Source: an uncultured Pseudomonadota bacterium
GTDB lineage: Bacteria > Pseudomonadota > Gammaproteobacteria > Methylococcales > Methylomonadaceae
Assembly (NCBI GenBank): GCA_903848935.1
Contig: CAINHO010000005.1
Span: 1-54,352 of the forward strand
Direction: 5' to 3'
Length of the DNA stretch: 54,352 nt
Shown here: in pieces, positions 1 through 8,238 of the stretch
Layout of the letters: each line of letters starts with the position of its first letter
How positions within the stretch are numbered: the first letter of the stretch is position 1
Notes under the pieces: model-generated
Database searches by the model: none
What the model was told of the DNA's origin: nothing
The model's input: the letters and a program-made list of their open reading frames with translations, nothing else
Program-made: the position numbers and the translations under genes

Positions 1-423
<423 letters not shown>

Positions 424-526
424 TATAACACCCAATCAGTTTGATGGTGTTGCAGTAAACTTAAACAATGCTTGAGAGACTTACAGATTTTCATATCAAA
501 CTTCTAGCGAAGTTTGGAAACCAGTT

Positions 527-646
527 TGCTTGGTGACCATAGCGAGCGTGAACCACCCGATCCCATCCCGAACTCGGAAGTGAAACCGCTTAGCGTCGAT
601 GATAGTGTGGCAGTTTGCCATGCGAAAGTAGAGAATTGCCAAGCTC
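527..646 (+). rRNA. rrf: 5S ribosomal RNA
   Basis: A 5S gene of about 120 nt. The 5' TGCTTGG pairs with the 3' CCAAGC. The internal conserved blocks CCGAACTCGGAAGTGAAAC and GATGATAGTGTGG are present at the positions expected from E. coli 5S. It follows the 23S gene by about 100 nt and is followed by a strong terminator, so it is the last gene of the rrn operon. Confidence 0.95.
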
Positions 647-658
647 TTATTTTTTACA

Positions 659-693
659 AAAAGCCCAAAATCCGATGATTTTGGGCTTTTTTG
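659..693 (+). terminator. Rho-independent terminator of the rrn operon
   Basis: A perfect stem AAAGCCCAAAATC / GATTTTGGGCTTT around a 4-nt loop is followed by a T-run. It begins about 13 nt after the 5S gene. Confidence 0.9.
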
Positions 694-726
694 TTTTAAC
701 GACAAACGAAATTTGACGGTTTAATT

Positions 727-1050
727 ATGGATACTCAGGACTTTTTTTCTACGCCGTCATTACTTGCAAATATGGGTGCACCATTCCTTTTGGGGATTGC
801 GGTCGGCTATTTTGCAAAAAAAATGCTTCGCACCGCTTTATTTCTAGGTGGTGGAATGGTTGTTATGTTGTTTGCTGCAGAATATTACGGTGTGGTACAT
901 ATTACCGATACGCAACTTTTGCACGCGACAGATGTTGCCACTGAAGTGGCAAAAAGTTCGAGTGATTTTTTATTAAAACGGTTATCACAATTCACGGTTC
1001 AAGGTGTGAGTGCGACGGGTGGTTTTTTACTCGGTTTCAAATTGGGCTAA
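727..1050 (+). CDS. FUN14 family membrane protein
   Basis: A 107-residue protein matching the FUN14 family: a Gly-rich hydrophobic segment near residues 17-30 (GAPFLLGIAVGYFAKK), a second at 37-52, and a Gly-rich C-terminal hydrophobic stretch (SATGGFLLGFKLG). In eukaryotes FUN14 proteins are mitochondrial outer-membrane mitophagy receptors. The bacterial members are small membrane proteins of unknown role, so none is assigned. It is monocistronic, sitting between the rrn terminator and purL. The inverted repeat GTTCAAT/ATTGAAC at 1083-1107 lies downstream and might be an operator or weak stem. Confidence 0.75.
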   Translation: MDTQDFFSTPSLLANMGAPFLLGIAVGYFAKKMLRTALFLGGGMVVMLFAAEYYGVVHITDTQLLHATDVATEVAKSSSDFLLKRLSQFTVQGVSATGGFLLGFKLG

Positions 1051-1199
1051 AAATTGTTTGGATAATGAGGTTGACTGTAACTGTTCAATTTACACAATTG
1101 ATTGAACTTGAAAAAAGAAAAATCATAGAAAAGTTGCACCTAATTACCGTCTATACTTGAGCCATCAATTTTTAAACCATTTTCATACTTATAAAAACC

Positions 1200-4100
1200 A
1201 TGCAAAAATTACTAAGCACTGCCGCGTTATCCGAATTCCGTTTAGAAAAATTACTTTCTGAATTGCAAACCGTGCAACCTGATATTCAAAAAGTTGCCGC
1301 CCGATTTGTGCATTTTGTCGTGGGAAATTTGAGCGACGAACAACAATCAATTTTGGAACAATTATTAACTTACGGTTCAACCAAAACTATTGAAGCATTG
1401 GGCGAATGTTTGTTAGTCGTGCCACGTTCTGGCACGATTTCACCGTGGTCAAGCAAAGCCACGGACATCGCGCACCGTTGTGGATTGACTGACATTCAAC
1501 GTATCGAACGTGGGATTGAGTATTTTATTGTTAGCAACTCGCCCTTGAACGAAAACATTGCCAAAAAATTGCATGACCGCATGACGCAAACAGTTGTCCG
1601 CAACCAAACGAATTTGGAACTTTTCGCGTATCATGAGCCACAACCATTGCAACGTGTGAATGTAATTGAACAAGGTCGTGACGCGCTGGTTTCGGCAAAT
1701 ACGATTTTAGGTTTGGCATTATCTGCGGACGAAATTGATTATTTGGTGGACGCATTTCAACAGCTCGAACGCAATCCGACCGATGTTGAATTGATGATGT
1801 TCGCACAAGCAAATTCGGAACATTGCCGTCACAAAATTTTTAATGCTGATTGGAGAATTGACGGCGTGGAACAGGCGCAAACGTTGTTTAAAATGATTCG
1901 TCACACGTCCGAAGTTAGTCCGCACGGGATTTTGTCGGCGTATCACGATAATGCGTCAGTGGCTGAAAACGTACCAACACAGGTTTTTATTCGCAATCCA
2001 CACACGGGCGAATATGCGTACACCGAAGAAGCTGCACATTTGTTGATGAAAGTCGAAACGCATAATCATCCGACGGCAATTTCACCGTATTCGGGCGCGG
2101 CAACCGGTTCGGGCGGTGAAATTCGTGACGAAGGCGCAACAGGTCGCGGGTCAACACCAAAAGCAGGTTTAACAGGTTTTTCAGTTTCACATTTACAAAT
2201 TCCAGATTTTGCACAACCTTGGGAACAAGCCAATGGCAAACCTGAACGCATCGCTTCGGCGTTAGACATCATGTTGGAAGCTCCACTTGGCGGCGCGGCG
2301 TTTAATAATGAATTTGGTCGCCCGAATTTAGCAGGTTATTTCCGCACCTTTGAGCAACCTATTTTGGGAAGCGACAACGAATTTCGTGGTTATCACAAAC
2401 CCATCATGATTGCCGGTGGTGTCGGAACGATTCGTCCAATGCTCGTCAATAAACTGCCCATTCCAGCGGGTTCGTTAATTATTATTTTGGGTGGCCCTGC
2501 GATGTTGATTGGGTTGGGTGGCAGTGCAGCATCGTCGCAAGCGTCCGGCGAAAGTTCTGAATCGCTCGATTTCGCAAGCGTTCAGCGTGAAAATCCCGAA
2601 ATGCAACGTCGTTGCCAAGAAGTCATCAATCATTGCAATGCGCTGGGTGAAAATACGCCAATTGTGTCGATTCACGATATTGGTGCAGGCGGATTATCAA
2701 ACGCGGTGCCTGAAATTATCCACGATTGTTCACGCGGCGGACGTTTTGAATTACGAAATGTGCAGAATGCCGATTTGGGCATGTCGCCAATGCAAATTTG
2801 GTGTAACGAAGCGCAGGAACGTTACGTTGTTGCCATTAAACCAGAATCATTAGAATTGTTTGAAGCATTTTGCGAACGCGAACATTGTTTATATGCGGTT
2901 ATTGGCGAAGTGCGTGACGAAGAACACTTGAGCTTGTCGGACAATTTACTCGGTGAAACGGCGGTTGATTTACCGATGTCAGTATTGTTCGGCAAACCGC
3001 CCAAAATGCACCGTACCGTCGAACACGTCGCGCCAAACATTACGGCATTTAACACAGAAAACATTGCACTCGCCGAGGCAATTAACCGCGTGTTAGCGTT
3101 CCCAGCGGTGGCAGATAAAAGTTTCTTAATTCATATCGGCGACCGTTCTGTGACAGGTTTAGTTGCACGCGATCAAATGGTTGGACGTTGGCAAATTCCT
3201 GTCGCCGATGTCGCGGTGACAACATCAGGTTTTCAAGCTACAACTGGCGAAGCGATGGCAATGGGTGAACGCTCGCCGATTGCAGTCATTAACGCACCTG
3301 CTTCGGGACGGATGGCAATTGGTGAAGCGTTGACGAATTTAGCGGCGGCGCGAATTGATGCCGTGCGAGATATTAAATTATCGGCAAACTGGATGGCGGC
3401 GGCTGGCGTTGCAGGTGAAGACGCGGCATTATTTGATACCGTGAAAGCTATTGGTTTGGAACTTTGCCCCGAATTAGGCATTGCAATTCCTGTCGGCAAA
3501 GATTCGCTTTCGATGAAAACCGTTTGGCGTGACGAGGCTGGTGAAAAAACTATGACCGCGCCGTTGTCGTTGATTATCACCGCATTTGCACCGGTTTTAG
3601 ATGTAACAAAAACACTCACGCCAGAATTACAAGCCGTTGAAAATAGTGCGTTGCTGTTGATTGATTTAGGTGCTGGTAAAAATCGTTTAGGCGGTTCAGT
3701 TCTCGCGCAAGTTTATAATCAACTTGGTGATAATTGTCCTGACGTGGACGACGCAAAACGTTTGAAAGCGTTTTTTGAATCCATCCAAACTTTGAATCAA
3801 CAACAAAAATTGCTCGCGTATCACGATCGTTCAGATGGCGGTTTGTTAGCCGTTGCGGCAGAAATGCTTTTTGCAAGCCGTTTGGAAGTGAATTTGAATT
3901 TAAATGGCGACGTTTTAAGCGAATTATTTAACGAAGAATTAGGCGCGGTCGTTCAAGTTAAAGCCGAAGATTTGGCTGACGTAAAAACTTTATTTGCACA
4001 CAACGGGTTAGTCGATTGCGTATTTGAAATTGGAACTGTTGGTACGCACGAAAATCAACGTTTGAACATTTCAAACGCGGGCGAAATTATTTACAGCGAA

Positions 4101-5051
4101 ACGCGAGCGGTTTTACAAAAAACGTGGTCAGAATTGAGTTATCGAATGCAGGCATTGCGTGATAATCCTGCTTGCGCCAAACAAGAATTTGACCAAATCG
4201 CTGATGATTCTGATCGTGGTTTGCACGCACTTTTGACGTTTGATGTGCGCGAAGATATTGCAGCACCGTTTTTGAATTTGTCTCGTCCGAAAATCGCCAT
4301 TTTGCGTGAACAAGGTGTAAATGGTCACGTCGAAATGGCGGCAGCCTTTGACCGCGCAGGTTTCACGAGCATCGACGTACACATGACCGATATTATTCAC
4401 GGGCGCGTCAGTTTGCAGGATTTCAAAGGTTTAGCCGCTTGTGGTGGTTTTTCTTACGGCGACGTTTTGGGGGCAGGTGGTGGTTGGGCAAAATCCATTT
4501 TGTTCAATCCGAAAGCGCGTGACGAATTCGCAGCATTTTTTGCGCGTGAAGACACATTCAGTTTAGGCGTGTGTAACGGTTGTCAAATGTTGTCGGGCTT
4601 GAAAGAAATCATTCCGAACGCGCAACATTGGGCGCGTTTTGCACGAAATAATTCGGAACAATTTGAAGCGCGTGTGGCGATAGTGAAAGTCGAAGAATCT
4701 CCGTCGATTTTACTCGCGGGCATGGCGGGTTCAAGAATGCCAGTTGTTGTCGCTCACGGTGAAGGTCGGGCGGTATTTTCACAAAATCTGCAAGCCGCCG
4801 TTGAAGCGAAAATGATTGCGCTGTCTTATGTGGATTCGCGTGGCGTACCGACGACCGATTTTCCTGCGAATCCAAATGGTTCGCCATTTGGGGTTACGGG
4901 ATTAACGACAACCGACGGCAAAGTGACCATTATGATGCCACACCCAGAACGTTGTTTTAGAACGTTGCAAAATTCGTGGTATCCAAACGATTGGGACAAA
5001 GAGGGTGCGTGGTTGCGGTTGTTTAGTAATGCGCGTGTTTGGGTAGGTTAG
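1200..5051 (+). CDS. purL: Phosphoribosylformylglycinamidine synthase (large single-chain PurL)
   Basis: This cytoplasmic enzyme converts FGAR, glutamine and ATP to FGAM, the fourth step of purine synthesis. At 1283 residues it is the large proteobacterial type in which synthetase and glutaminase are fused. Visible landmarks are the N-terminal PurS-like segment, the FGAM-synthetase signature EHCRHKIFN near residue 205, the Gly-rich ATP-binding blocks ([20 protein letters not shown] near 300-320) and the C-terminal glutamine amidotransferase domain. That domain carries the nucleophile-containing [11 protein letters not shown] near 1122-1132 and the catalytic PHPER near 1243-1247. The ATG at 1200 gives the family's usual start ([14 protein letters not shown]). 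No interruption is seen. Confidence 0.97.
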   Translation: MQKLLSTAALSEFRLEKLLSELQTVQPDIQKVAARFVHFVVGNLSDEQQSILEQLLTYGSTKTIEALGECLLVVPRSGTISPWSSKATDIAHRCGLTDIQRIERGIEYFIVSNSPLNENIAKKLHDRMTQTVVRNQTNLELFAYHEPQPLQRVNVIEQGRDALVSANTILGLALSADEIDYLVDAFQQLERNPTDVELMMFAQANSEHCRHKIFNADWRIDGVEQAQTLFKMIRHTSEVSPHGILSAYHDNASVAENVPTQVFIRNPHTGEYAYTEEAAHLLMKVETHNHPTAISPYSGAATGSGGEIRDEGATGRGSTPKAGLTGFSVSHLQIPDFAQPWEQANGKPERIASALDIMLEAPLGGAAFNNEFGRPNLAGYFRTFEQPILGSDNEFRGYHKPIMIAGGVGTIRPMLVNKLPIPAGSLIIILGGPAMLIGLGGSAASSQASGESSESLDFASVQRENPEMQRRCQEVINHCNALGENTPIVSIHDIGAGGLSNAVPEIIHDCSRGGRFELRNVQNADLGMSPMQIWCNEAQERYVVAIKPESLELFEAFCEREHCLYAVIGEVRDEEHLSLSDNLLGETAVDLPMSVLFGKPPKMHRTVEHVAPNITAFNTENIALAEAINRVLAFPAVADKSFLIHIGDRSVTGLVARDQMVGRWQIPVADVAVTTSGFQATTGEAMAMGERSPIAVINAPASGRMAIGEALTNLAAARIDAVRDIKLSANWMAAAGVAGEDAALFDTVKAIGLELCPELGIAIPVGKDSLSMKTVWRDEAGEKTMTAPLSLIITAFAPVLDVTKTLTPELQAVENSALLLIDLGAGKNRLGGSVLAQVYNQLGDNCPDVDDAKRLKAFFESIQTLNQQQKLLAYHDRSDGGLLAVAAEMLFASRLEVNLNLNGDVLSELFNEELGAVVQVKAEDLADVKTLFAHNGLVDCVFEIGTVGTHENQRLNISNAGEIIYSETRAVLQKTWSELSYRMQALRDNPACAKQEFDQIADDSDRGLHALLTFDVREDIAAPFLNLSRPKIAILREQGVNGHVEMAAAFDRAGFTSIDVHMTDIIHGRVSLQDFKGLAACGGFSYGDVLGAGGGWAKSILFNPKARDEFAAFFAREDTFSLGVCNGCQMLSGLKEIIPNAQHWARFARNNSEQFEARVAIVKVEESPSILLAGMAGSRMPVVVAHGEGRAVFSQNLQAAVEAKMIALSYVDSRGVPTTDFPANPNGSPFGVTGLTTTDGKVTIMMPHPERCFRTLQNSWYPNDWDKEGAWLRLFSNARVWVG

Positions 5052-5117
5052 GAAATTAAAAAAAGGGGCTGTGTTTTTAAATATAGCCTTCTCCAAAAAA
5101 CCAAATCATATCACAAC

Positions 5118-5154
5118 AAAAAAGCCCCATTCTCAAACAGAACAGGGCTTTTTT
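5118..5154. terminator. Bidirectional hairpin terminator between purL and the minus-strand cassette tract
   Basis: AAAAAAGCCC pairs with GGGCTTTTTT, helped by inner TTCT/AGAA pairing. The A-run on one flank and the T-run on the other let it serve purL (+) and the convergent nuclease-like gene (-). It is one of seven closely similar hairpins between 5.1 and 8.2 kb. Confidence 0.85.
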
Positions 5155-5155
5155 G

Positions 5156-5704
5156 TTACAACACTAACAAGTTTTCAGCAGCATCCGTGTGAATCAAATC
5201 ACCGCTACGTTGCAACACAAAAAAACCCTGATTCAATGCCGCTTCTTTTGCATCATCGTTGATGTGAAACGAAGCAATTGCTCCATAAAGTTTGTAATTT
5301 TCAAACCACGGAAATAACGTTTTAAAATTTTGCATTTTACGTTCTAACTTTTTCAAATCGTTTTCGTGTGCTTTATATTTCACTTCGACAATGCCAATCG
5401 CATTCCCATTTGTCATCACAATGTCGTATTCTTCTTCAGTTTTACCACGTCGTTTGTGTTCATTTTTTGCAATATCATCAAAATGAATTGCGCCCAAATG
5501 TGTATCATTTGCCAAACTGTTAAAAAAGAATTCTTCGGCAACATCACCTTGATTGCGTGACATATTGCCAAGCTGAATACCGATACTTTTTAAAGTTTCA
5601 TTGGTTTTTCGCATTTGCTCATCGGTTTTTCGCTGTTGAGCATCTAATCTATCCGATTTAATCGCCAAACTCGCCACTAACTCTTTCAATTCTTCATCTG
5701 TCAC
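5156..5704 (-). CDS. Coiled-coil PD-(D/E)XK nuclease-like protein
   Basis: 182 residues from a GTG start at 5704, chosen because AGGAGA lies 6 nt upstream; an ATG-started extension would run through the conserved leader DNA. Residues 1-50 are a heptad-rich coiled coil (LDAQQRKTDEQMRKTNETLK). The rest looks like a restriction-endonuclease-fold domain, with EEYDIVMTNGNAIGIVEVKYK giving the D...(V)EVK core typical of PD-(D/E)XK enzymes. Similar coiled-coil nuclease-like ORFs are common in bacteria and mostly uncharacterised. The leader and flanking hairpins match those of the DUF1640-like genes upstream, so it belongs to the same amplified cassette set. Substrate and role are unknown. Confidence 0.7.
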   Translation of the reverse strand: MTDEELKELVASLAIKSDRLDAQQRKTDEQMRKTNETLKSIGIQLGNMSRNQGDVAEEFFFNSLANDTHLGAIHFDDIAKNEHKRRGKTEEEYDIVMTNGNAIGIVEVKYKAHENDLKKLERKMQNFKTLFPWFENYKLYGAIASFHINDDAKEAALNQGFFVLQRSGDLIHTDAAENLLVL

Positions 5705-5751
5705 AACATTTCTCCTGTTAGTTTCAAAACTAGCCCAAATCATAACACAAC

Positions 5752-5787
5752 AAAAAAGCCCCATCCTCAAACAGGACAGGGCTTTTT
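5752..5787. terminator. Hairpin terminator, cassette copy 2
   Basis: AAAAAAGCCC / GGGCTTTTT with inner TCCT/AGGA pairing. It lies between the 5802-6044 gene (whose minus-strand transcript it would end) and the leader of the nuclease-like gene. Confidence 0.8.
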
Positions 5788-5801
5788 GTCACGTCAAACC
5801 A

Positions 5802-6044
5802 TTACAAAAATTGTTTCGCAAAACTTGTAATCGCAAGTCCTAACACTGCGCCAACCATCCACTTCACAACAACTAATTCACGTTCTAAACGGTTAATATC
5901 AGCTTTTGTTGCTAATTGTGAATCCATTACCTCAGAAAGAGCTGTGACCAATGCCTCTGCTTCAGCTTTTGCTTGTTCTCGATTTACACCAGCACTTTCT
6001 AATTTTTCAACAAACTTCAATGTATCAAAAGTAATTGCTGCCAT
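5802..6044 (-). CDS. DUF1640-like coiled-coil protein with C-terminal membrane anchor
   Basis: 80 residues from ATG at 6044, with GGGAGA 6 nt upstream. The N-terminal signature ITFDTLKFVEKLESAGVNREQAKAEAEA (split here as FDTLKFVEKL then GVNREQAKAEAEA) is followed by a helical coiled coil (about 30-58) and a C-terminal hydrophobic anchor (WMVGAVLGLAITSFAKQFL). This layout matches DUF1640/CCDC90-like proteins, whose eukaryotic relatives include the MCU regulator MCUR1. Bacterial function is unknown. It is the first of four paralogues here. Confidence 0.7.
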   Translation of the reverse strand: MAAITFDTLKFVEKLESAGVNREQAKAEAEALVTALSEVMDSQLATKADINRLERELVVVKWMVGAVLGLAITSFAKQFL

Positions 6045-6091
6045 TTCATTTCTCCCGTTAGTTTCAAAACCAGCCCCAATCATAACACAAC

Positions 6092-6127
6092 AAAAAAGCT
6101 CTATCTTCAACCAGGACAGGGCTTTTT
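6092..6127. terminator. Hairpin terminator, cassette copy 3
   Basis: AAAAAGCTC pairs with GGGCTTTTT through a G-T wobble, a slightly diverged copy of the array hairpin. It ends the 6142-6408 gene on the minus strand. Confidence 0.75.
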
Positions 6128-6141
6128 GTCACGTCAAACCA

Positions 6142-6408
6142 TCACAAAAACTGTTTCGCAAAACTCGTAATTGCCAGTGCCAATAACGCACCCAACATCC
6201 ATTTAACCAAATTCAATTCTCCGCGAACTTGTTCAAAACGATTTTCCATTTTCAACTCTAGTTCCTTCAAATCACTTTTTGTCACAGCTTCAGTTTCTTC
6301 ATGAGCATTACGAAATGCTTTCGCCATACCCTCAGCTTGTTTTTGCTCAAAACCTGATTCTGTCAACGTTTGTACAAATTGCAACGTATCAAAAGTAACG
6401 GCACTCAT
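6142..6408 (-). CDS. DUF1640-like coiled-coil protein with C-terminal membrane anchor
   Basis: 88 residues, starting at the ATG at 6408 behind GAGGAAGAAAAA. The N-terminus VTFDTLQFVQTLTESGFEQ is identical to that of the 6644-6916 protein. The coiled coil (KSDLKELELKMENRFEQVR) and tail WMLGALLALAITSFAKQFL are shared with the 5802-6044 protein. The gene therefore looks like a mosaic of its neighbours, consistent with recombination among tandem copies. Predicted to be a membrane-anchored coiled coil of unknown role. Confidence 0.72.
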   Translation of the reverse strand: MSAVTFDTLQFVQTLTESGFEQKQAEGMAKAFRNAHEETEAVTKSDLKELELKMENRFEQVRGELNLVKWMLGALLALAITSFAKQFL

Positions 6409-6471
6409 TTTTTCTTCCTCATAGTTGGCGAATTTAAAACCAAATCATACCACAACAAAAAGTCGCTTTTG

Positions 6472-6590
6472 CTTTCCCCCTTTTTGAAGAGAACGTATTT
6501 AGATCCCCCTTTGAAGGGGGGTTAGGTTTAATGTTAGAAATTAGAGAAAATCCCCCTGCGCTTCGCGCTCCCCCTTCAAAGGAGGAAAAG
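6472..6590. repeat. MITE-like palindromic repeat, copy A
   Basis: A 119-bp element with imperfect terminal inverted repeats (left CTTTCCCCCTTTTTGAAGAG; right reads as CTTTTCCTCCTTTGAAGGG on the other strand) and an internal palindrome TCCCCCTTTGAAGGGGG (about 6504-6520). It has no coding capacity. Copy B lies about 508 bp away at 6980-7097. Confidence 0.7.
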
Positions 6591-6601
6591 ATTAACACAA
6601 C

Positions 6602-6637
6602 AAAAAAGCCCCATCCTCAACTAGGACAGGGCTTTTT
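6602..6637. terminator. Hairpin terminator, cassette copy 4
   Basis: AAAAAAGCCC / GGGCTTTTT with inner TCCT/AGGA. It lies directly after the 6644-6916 gene on the minus strand. Confidence 0.8.
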
Positions 6638-6643
6638 GTGACT

Positions 6644-6916
6644 TCAAATAATAGGAAAAAAGGCTTTCAAAACTAACGTAATCACACCACCCATAATAAT
6701 TCCTAACATCAATTTTATGAGTTTAAATTCTCCTTCATGTTCTGTTAATTTTAATTCCAATTTCGCAATATCCGCTTTTGTGGCGAGTTGATTTTCTAAT
6801 GCTTGAGACAATGAATCACGTTGTGCTTTTACCAACGCTTCAGCTTGTTTTTGCTCAAAACCTGATTCTGTCAACGTTTGTACAAATTGTAACGTATCAA
6901 AAGTAACGGCACTCAT
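6644..6916 (-). CDS. DUF1640-like coiled-coil protein with C-terminal membrane anchor
   Basis: 90 residues from ATG at 6916, preceded by the same GAGGAAGAAAAA ribosome-binding region as the 6142-6408 gene. Its first 24 or so residues are identical to those of that neighbour. The middle (NQLATKADIAKLELKLTEHEGE) resembles the 5802-6044 protein. The C-terminus differs (LIKLMLGIIMGGVITLVLKAFFPII) but is again a single hydrophobic anchor. Likely an inner-membrane coiled-coil protein of unknown function that arose by tandem duplication of a unit of about 508 bp. Confidence 0.72.
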   Translation of the reverse strand: MSAVTFDTLQFVQTLTESGFEQKQAEALVKAQRDSLSQALENQLATKADIAKLELKLTEHEGEFKLIKLMLGIIMGGVITLVLKAFFPII

Positions 6917-6979
6917 TTTTTCTTCCTCATAGTTGACCAATTTAAAACCAAATCATACCACAACAAAAAGTCGCTTTTG

Positions 6980-7097
6980 CTTTCCCCCTTTTTGAAGAGA
7001 ACGTATTTAGCTCCCCCTTTGAAGGGGGTTAGGGGTGATGTGCTTTAATGTTAGAAATTAGAGCAAATCCCCCTGCGCTTCGCGCTCCCTCTTCAAA
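6980..7097. repeat. MITE-like palindromic repeat, copy B
   Basis: A 118-bp near-identical copy of 6472-6590 with ends CTTTCCCCCTTTTTGAAGAG and CTCTTCAAAGGGGGAAAAG, which are good inverted repeats of each other. The internal palindrome is CTCCCCCTTTGAAGGGGG. Both copies sit at the same place relative to a DUF1640-like gene, so they were probably co-duplicated and not inserted twice. Confidence 0.7.
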
Positions 7098-7118
7098 GGG
7101 GGAAAAGATTAACACAAC

Positions 7119-7161
7119 AAAAAAGCCCCACCCCCTTCTCTCAAAAGGGGCGGGGCTTTTT
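7119..7161. terminator. Hairpin terminator, cassette copy 5
   Basis: A long stem AAAAAAGCCCCaCCCCcTT / AAaGGGGcGGGGCTTTTT. The core is nearly identical to the hairpin at 8153-8195. It ends the 7176-7511 gene. Confidence 0.85.
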
Positions 7162-7175
7162 GTGACTTCAAACGA

Positions 7176-7511
7176 TTAGTGAAAAAATGCAATTTTAATT
7201 AACGCACTCGCAATAATACTCATCACAACCATAATTGCTTTAGTTGTCCATTTTGTGAATTGTGAATCCATTTTTATACTATTTATCTCCTTGCTTAAAT
7301 TGCGAATTTCAGCGTGTAGCTCTGTTTTCATGCTGTTTATATCAGATTTAAAATTTGCTGACATCTCACTCAACCGCAAGTCTAAATAATCTTTCGTGAC
7401 TGTATCGCCTTGAACTTTTGCAATTGATTTAGCAATGGATTCAGCTTGCATACGTTCAATACCTGCTTGAACCAATTCAGTTGTGACTTGCAATGTATCA
7501 AATAATGCCAT
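7176..7511 (-). CDS. DUF1640-like coiled-coil protein with C-terminal membrane anchor
   Basis: 111 residues from ATG at 7511. The ATG two codons upstream is only about 2 nt from GGGAGA, whereas 7511 has the 7-nt spacing seen in the sister gene. The N-terminus ALFDTLQVTTELVQAGIERMQAE is the family signature. A long coiled coil follows (about 45-85; MKTELHAEIRNLSKEINSIK), then a C-terminal hydrophobic helix (AIMVVMSIIASALIKIAFF). It is the most diverged of the four paralogues. Function unknown. Confidence 0.7.
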   Translation of the reverse strand: MALFDTLQVTTELVQAGIERMQAESIAKSIAKVQGDTVTKDYLDLRLSEMSANFKSDINSMKTELHAEIRNLSKEINSIKMDSQFTKWTTKAIMVVMSIIASALIKIAFFH

Positions 7512-7560
7512 TTTCATTTCTCCCGTTAGTTTCAAAACCAAGCCCCAATCATAACACAAC

Positions 7561-7602
7561 AAAAAAGCCCCACCTTCTATCTTGGAAAGCAGGGATTTTT
7601 TT
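7561..7602. terminator. Degenerate hairpin, cassette copy 6
   Basis: AAAAAAGCCC faces GGGATTTTTT with a G/A mismatch, so the stem is weaker than in the other copies. It lies just downstream of the frameshifted toxin gene on the minus strand. Confidence 0.5.
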
Positions 7603-7632
7603 CACGTCAAACGGGCAAAACTGCCACCCGCT

Positions 7633-7901
7633 TTACTGTTTATACACTTTCGAGCGATGACCAATTTCAACAGCAATAATCACCAATTCATTATCTCGAA
7701 TATCGCAAATAATTCGATAATTACCCACTCGGTAACGCCACAAACCTTTAAATTTCCCTCTAACGCTCTCCCGTACTGACGAGGATTATCAAGATTTTTC
7801 AATGTCTCATTTAAAAAAATTTCGATTTTTACACGATCGTTTTTGCTAATTTTAAACAGTTCGTTAAGTGCTTTCTTTTTAATTTCAATCGACCATTTCA
7901 T
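7633..7901 (-). pseudogene. RelE/ParE-family toxin, frameshifted
   Basis: The first part reads as a RelE-type toxin from ATG at 7901 (MKWSIEIKKKALNELFK ... ALEGNLK). After GNLK the frame breaks. One base on, the expected C-terminal half appears: GLWRYRVGNYRIICDI, then VEIGHRSKVYKQ and a TAA at 7633-7635. Restoring one C in the CC at 7745-7746 of the plus strand (GG to GGG in the gene) rejoins the halves into an 89-residue protein with the family's conserved LWRYRVGxYRII core and C-terminal HR..VY. As written, the toxin is truncated and probably inactive, unless the base is a sequencing error. It overlaps the upstream antitoxin gene by 17 nt. Confidence 0.8.
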
Positions 7902-8130
7902 TTAATAATCTCATCGCTTCTTTTAATGAAACAGTCGTATCTTCGCCACGTTGTAATTCTTCAATCGCGGCTTCACCTATTCGTGCATCAAAATAATCTT
8001 CAATAAATTCAGTTAAGGCTTTATCCATTAACATTGCCATCAAATTATTCGTTGCTGTGTTTTCTTTTTCCGCAATATGTATCAATTGTTTTTCAAATCG
8101 TTCTGGCACCGTCATTGTTATCACATTCAT
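7885..8130 (-). CDS. RelB-type (ribbon-helix-helix) antitoxin
   Basis: 81 residues. The N-terminal strand VITMTVPERFEKQLIHIAEK is followed by a helical region and an acidic tail (FIEDYFDARIGEAAIEEL ... EDTTVSLKEAMRLL), the layout of RelB/DUF6290-like antitoxins in which the tail binds the toxin. The ATG at 8130 lies directly against AGGA, so the GTG two codons later (spacing about 6) may be the true start. It is paired with the frameshifted toxin at 7633-7901, so it may be an orphaned antitoxin. Confidence 0.72.
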   Translation of the reverse strand: MNVITMTVPERFEKQLIHIAEKENTATNNLMAMLMDKALTEFIEDYFDARIGEAAIEELQRGEDTTVSLKEAMRLLNEMVD

Positions 8131-8152
8131 TCCTCACAAAAATTCTAAAATC

Positions 8153-8195
8153 AAAAAAAGCCCCACCCCCTTCTCTCAAAAGGGGCGGGGCTTTT
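8153..8195. terminator. Hairpin terminator downstream of the RTX-type protein gene
   Basis: AAAAGCCCCaCCCCcTT / AAaGGGGcGGGGCTTTT. It is nearly base-for-base the same as the hairpin at 7119-7161 and ends the 8239-11373 transcript on the minus strand. Confidence 0.85.
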
Positions 8196-8238
8196 CCTAA
8201 CAACTTATAACTTTACAGCGTTACAACAAAATAATAAC

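Noticed and set aside
1083..1107. Inverted repeat GTTCAAT/ATTGAAC between the FUN14 gene and purL as a terminator
   Set aside because: There is no T-run after it and the stem is only 7 bp. It does not match the PurR operator either, so no function is called.
5118..8195. Regularly repeated palindromic hairpins that could look like a CRISPR array
   Set aside because: The repeats are hundreds of bases apart, lie between genes, and have an A-run and T-run like bidirectional terminators. There are no short spacers and no cas genes.
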